From Nitrososphaeraceae archaeon (GTDB lineage Archaea; Thermoproteota; Nitrososphaeria; Nitrososphaerales; Nitrososphaeraceae), in assembly GCA_025937665.1 (NCBI GenBank), contig JAICQW010000090.1, positions 1 through 7,059 of the forward strand: 7,059 nt of DNA, written 5' to 3'. Below the pieces are notes generated by a model, which ran no database searches, was not told the origin of the DNA, and saw only the letters and a program-made list of their open reading frames with translations. The first letter of the stretch is position 1; each line of letters begins with the position of its first letter. Shown here one piece after another: positions 6,582-7,059 of this stretch. The position numbers and the translations under genes are program-made.

Positions 6582-6623
6582 TGAACCCACTAACCATCAG
6601 GGTTCAAATCCCTTTTAGTCCTA
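6582..6623 (+). other. tRNA T-arm / acceptor-like fragment, possible integration-site remnant
   Basis: Positions 6598-6614 fold as a tRNA T-arm: CAGGG, loop TTCAAAT, CCCTT, with the invariant TTC and G-C closing pair and one mismatch at the outer pair. The next seven bases, TTAGTCC, could be the 3' side of an acceptor stem. No matching 5' half (GGACTAA plus D-arm) or anticodon arm is found nearby, and the base in the discriminator position is T, so this is not a complete tRNA. The same bases also take part in a simple hairpin, TGAACCC (6582-6588) with GGGTTCA (6600-6606). Integrases of archaeal elements often use tRNA 3' ends, leaving such pieces behind. Confidence 0.3.
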
Positions 6624-6655
6624 GATTTGTATTCTTGGGACCAATTAGGGCGAAT

Positions 6656-6805
6656 TTAATGTGAAATACCTTGCATCATATCATGAAATTGAGTATCACT
6701 CATTGTCTTCTTGTTTGCGGTCCAAGTTTCCACATCTTTACCTGCTGAATACCGAAGATTTGGCCGCTCACTTGTGACTGCCTTCAAACAAATGCAACTA
6801 ATACA
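6656..6805 (-). pseudogene. C-terminal remnant of a short-chain dehydrogenase/reductase (SDR)
   Basis: The minus-strand frame ending at the stop 6656-6658 carries LKAVTSERPNLRYSAGKD, then VETW and KKTMSDTQFHDMM. This is the usual C-terminal pattern of classical SDR oxidoreductases, where a Pro-x-x-Arg-Tyr-x-x-Gly-Lys-Asp element precedes the last helix. A complete SDR has about 250-280 residues with an N-terminal TGxxxGxG and a YxxxK motif; none of that is present. Upstream of about 6805 the similarity fades, and a stop lies at 6881-6883. A GTG at 6862 could open a 68-residue frame, but the added residues do not look like this family. I read it as a decayed, 5'-deleted gene. Confidence 0.45.
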
Positions 6806-6842
6806 TTGGGTTAATGAAAAATCTTGCGCATTTGTTATAATC

Positions 6843-6852
6843 GAATATAAAA
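6843..6852 (+). promoter_or_regulatory. TATA-like element upstream of the right-edge open frame
   Basis: GAATATAAAA would place a transcription start near 6874, giving a leader of about 44 bases before ATG 6918 or about 11 before the in-frame TTG at 6885. The spacing differs from the leaderless pattern of the other genes, so support is weak. Confidence 0.25.
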
Positions 6853-6917
6853 AAGCATGCACTTTGTATACGAATTCAACTTAGTTGTTGCGTCGTTATC
6901 TATCCATTTTTCTATCT

Positions 6918-7059
6918 ATGTTTGATTACCAAGTTATAGCATACGTTATTGCTGTTACATTCGTGAACAAACCGATAAGGAAAAAATATAGGGAAATGAT
7001 ACTTGATGGGTCACAAACAGTCCTAGGATATTTTGGTTTTGATAGAACCATCTATGGAG
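6918..7059 (+). CDS. Hypothetical protein, N-terminal part only (runs off window)
   Basis: From ATG 6918 the frame stays open to the right edge, giving 47 residues. It begins MFDYQVIAYVIAVTFVNKPI, a hydrophobic stretch that could be a membrane anchor or buried helix, followed by a basic cluster (RKKYRE) and then LDGSQTVLGYFGFDRTIYG. The other frames and the opposite strand are closed here, which favours real coding. An in-frame TTG at 6885 would add 11 residues. I do not recognise the family. Confidence 0.45.
   Translation, partial: MFDYQVIAYVIAVTFVNKPIRKKYREMILDGSQTVLGYFGFDRTIYG

Larger units (their letters stand above)
6495..6917. other. Gene-poor region with worn fragments
   Basis: No intact gene is seen in these 423 bases. 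They contain a T-rich run after the kinase, a tRNA 3'-end-like sequence (6598-6621), the remnant of a short-chain dehydrogenase on the minus strand (6656-6805), and a TATA-like element (6843-6852). The mixture suggests an old insertion or deletion junction. Confidence 0.5.

Noticed and set aside
6570..6625. A complete tRNA gene
   Set aside because: No D-arm, no anticodon arm and no 5' acceptor strand pairing with TTAGTCC could be found; only the T-arm side fits.
1..7059. CRISPR array, insertion sequence or transposase
   Set aside because: No regularly spaced repeats, no terminal inverted repeats with target duplications, and no transposase or integrase motifs were seen.

Overview
The window is AT-rich and reads as archaeal, most likely an ammonia-oxidising thaumarchaeon (Nitrososphaera/Nitrosocosmicus type). 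This is an inference from three things. The intact genes have TATA-box-like elements centred about 24-29 bases before a start codon, with no Shine-Dalgarno sequence, as in leaderless archaeal transcripts. GTG starts are frequent. The proteins (a soluble histidine kinase with repeated sensor modules, an HD-GNAT fusion, a PRC-barrel-like/class III cyclase fusion) have the style of soil Nitrososphaeria signalling proteins. No marker gene such as rRNA or amo is present to prove it.

Layout. Positions 1-991 (minus strand) hold the N-terminal 330 residues of a protein with two PRC-barrel-like repeats, a Gln-rich linker and the beginning of a class III nucleotidyl cyclase domain; it runs off the left edge. 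A 180-base divergent promoter region follows, with a 7+7 base inverted repeat exactly midway between the two proposed start codons. Positions 1172-2872 (plus) encode a 566-residue HD-domain protein whose metal-site motif resembles cyclic-nucleotide phosphodiesterases, fused to a C-terminal GNAT acetyltransferase-like domain. After a 337-base spacer with a possible zinc-ribbon remnant, 3210-3896 encodes a DJ-1/PfpI (Hsp31-like) protein. A second spacer (3897-4328) has no secure gene but contains a possible small membrane protein on the minus strand. Positions 4329-6494 encode a 721-residue soluble histidine kinase with three copies of one sensor module. The right end (6495-7059) looks like worn or mobile territory: a tRNA 3'-end-like sequence, the decayed C-terminus of a short-chain dehydrogenase, and the start of an unrecognised open frame that leaves the window.

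How the genes may work together. The divergent cyclase and HD protein could make and break a cyclic nucleotide under one shared operator; this is the most interesting idea in the window and remains untested. The histidine kinase has its own promoter and no adjacent response regulator. The DJ-1 protein is a monocistronic, stress-type gene. No operon, CRISPR array, complete transposon or complete RNA gene was found.
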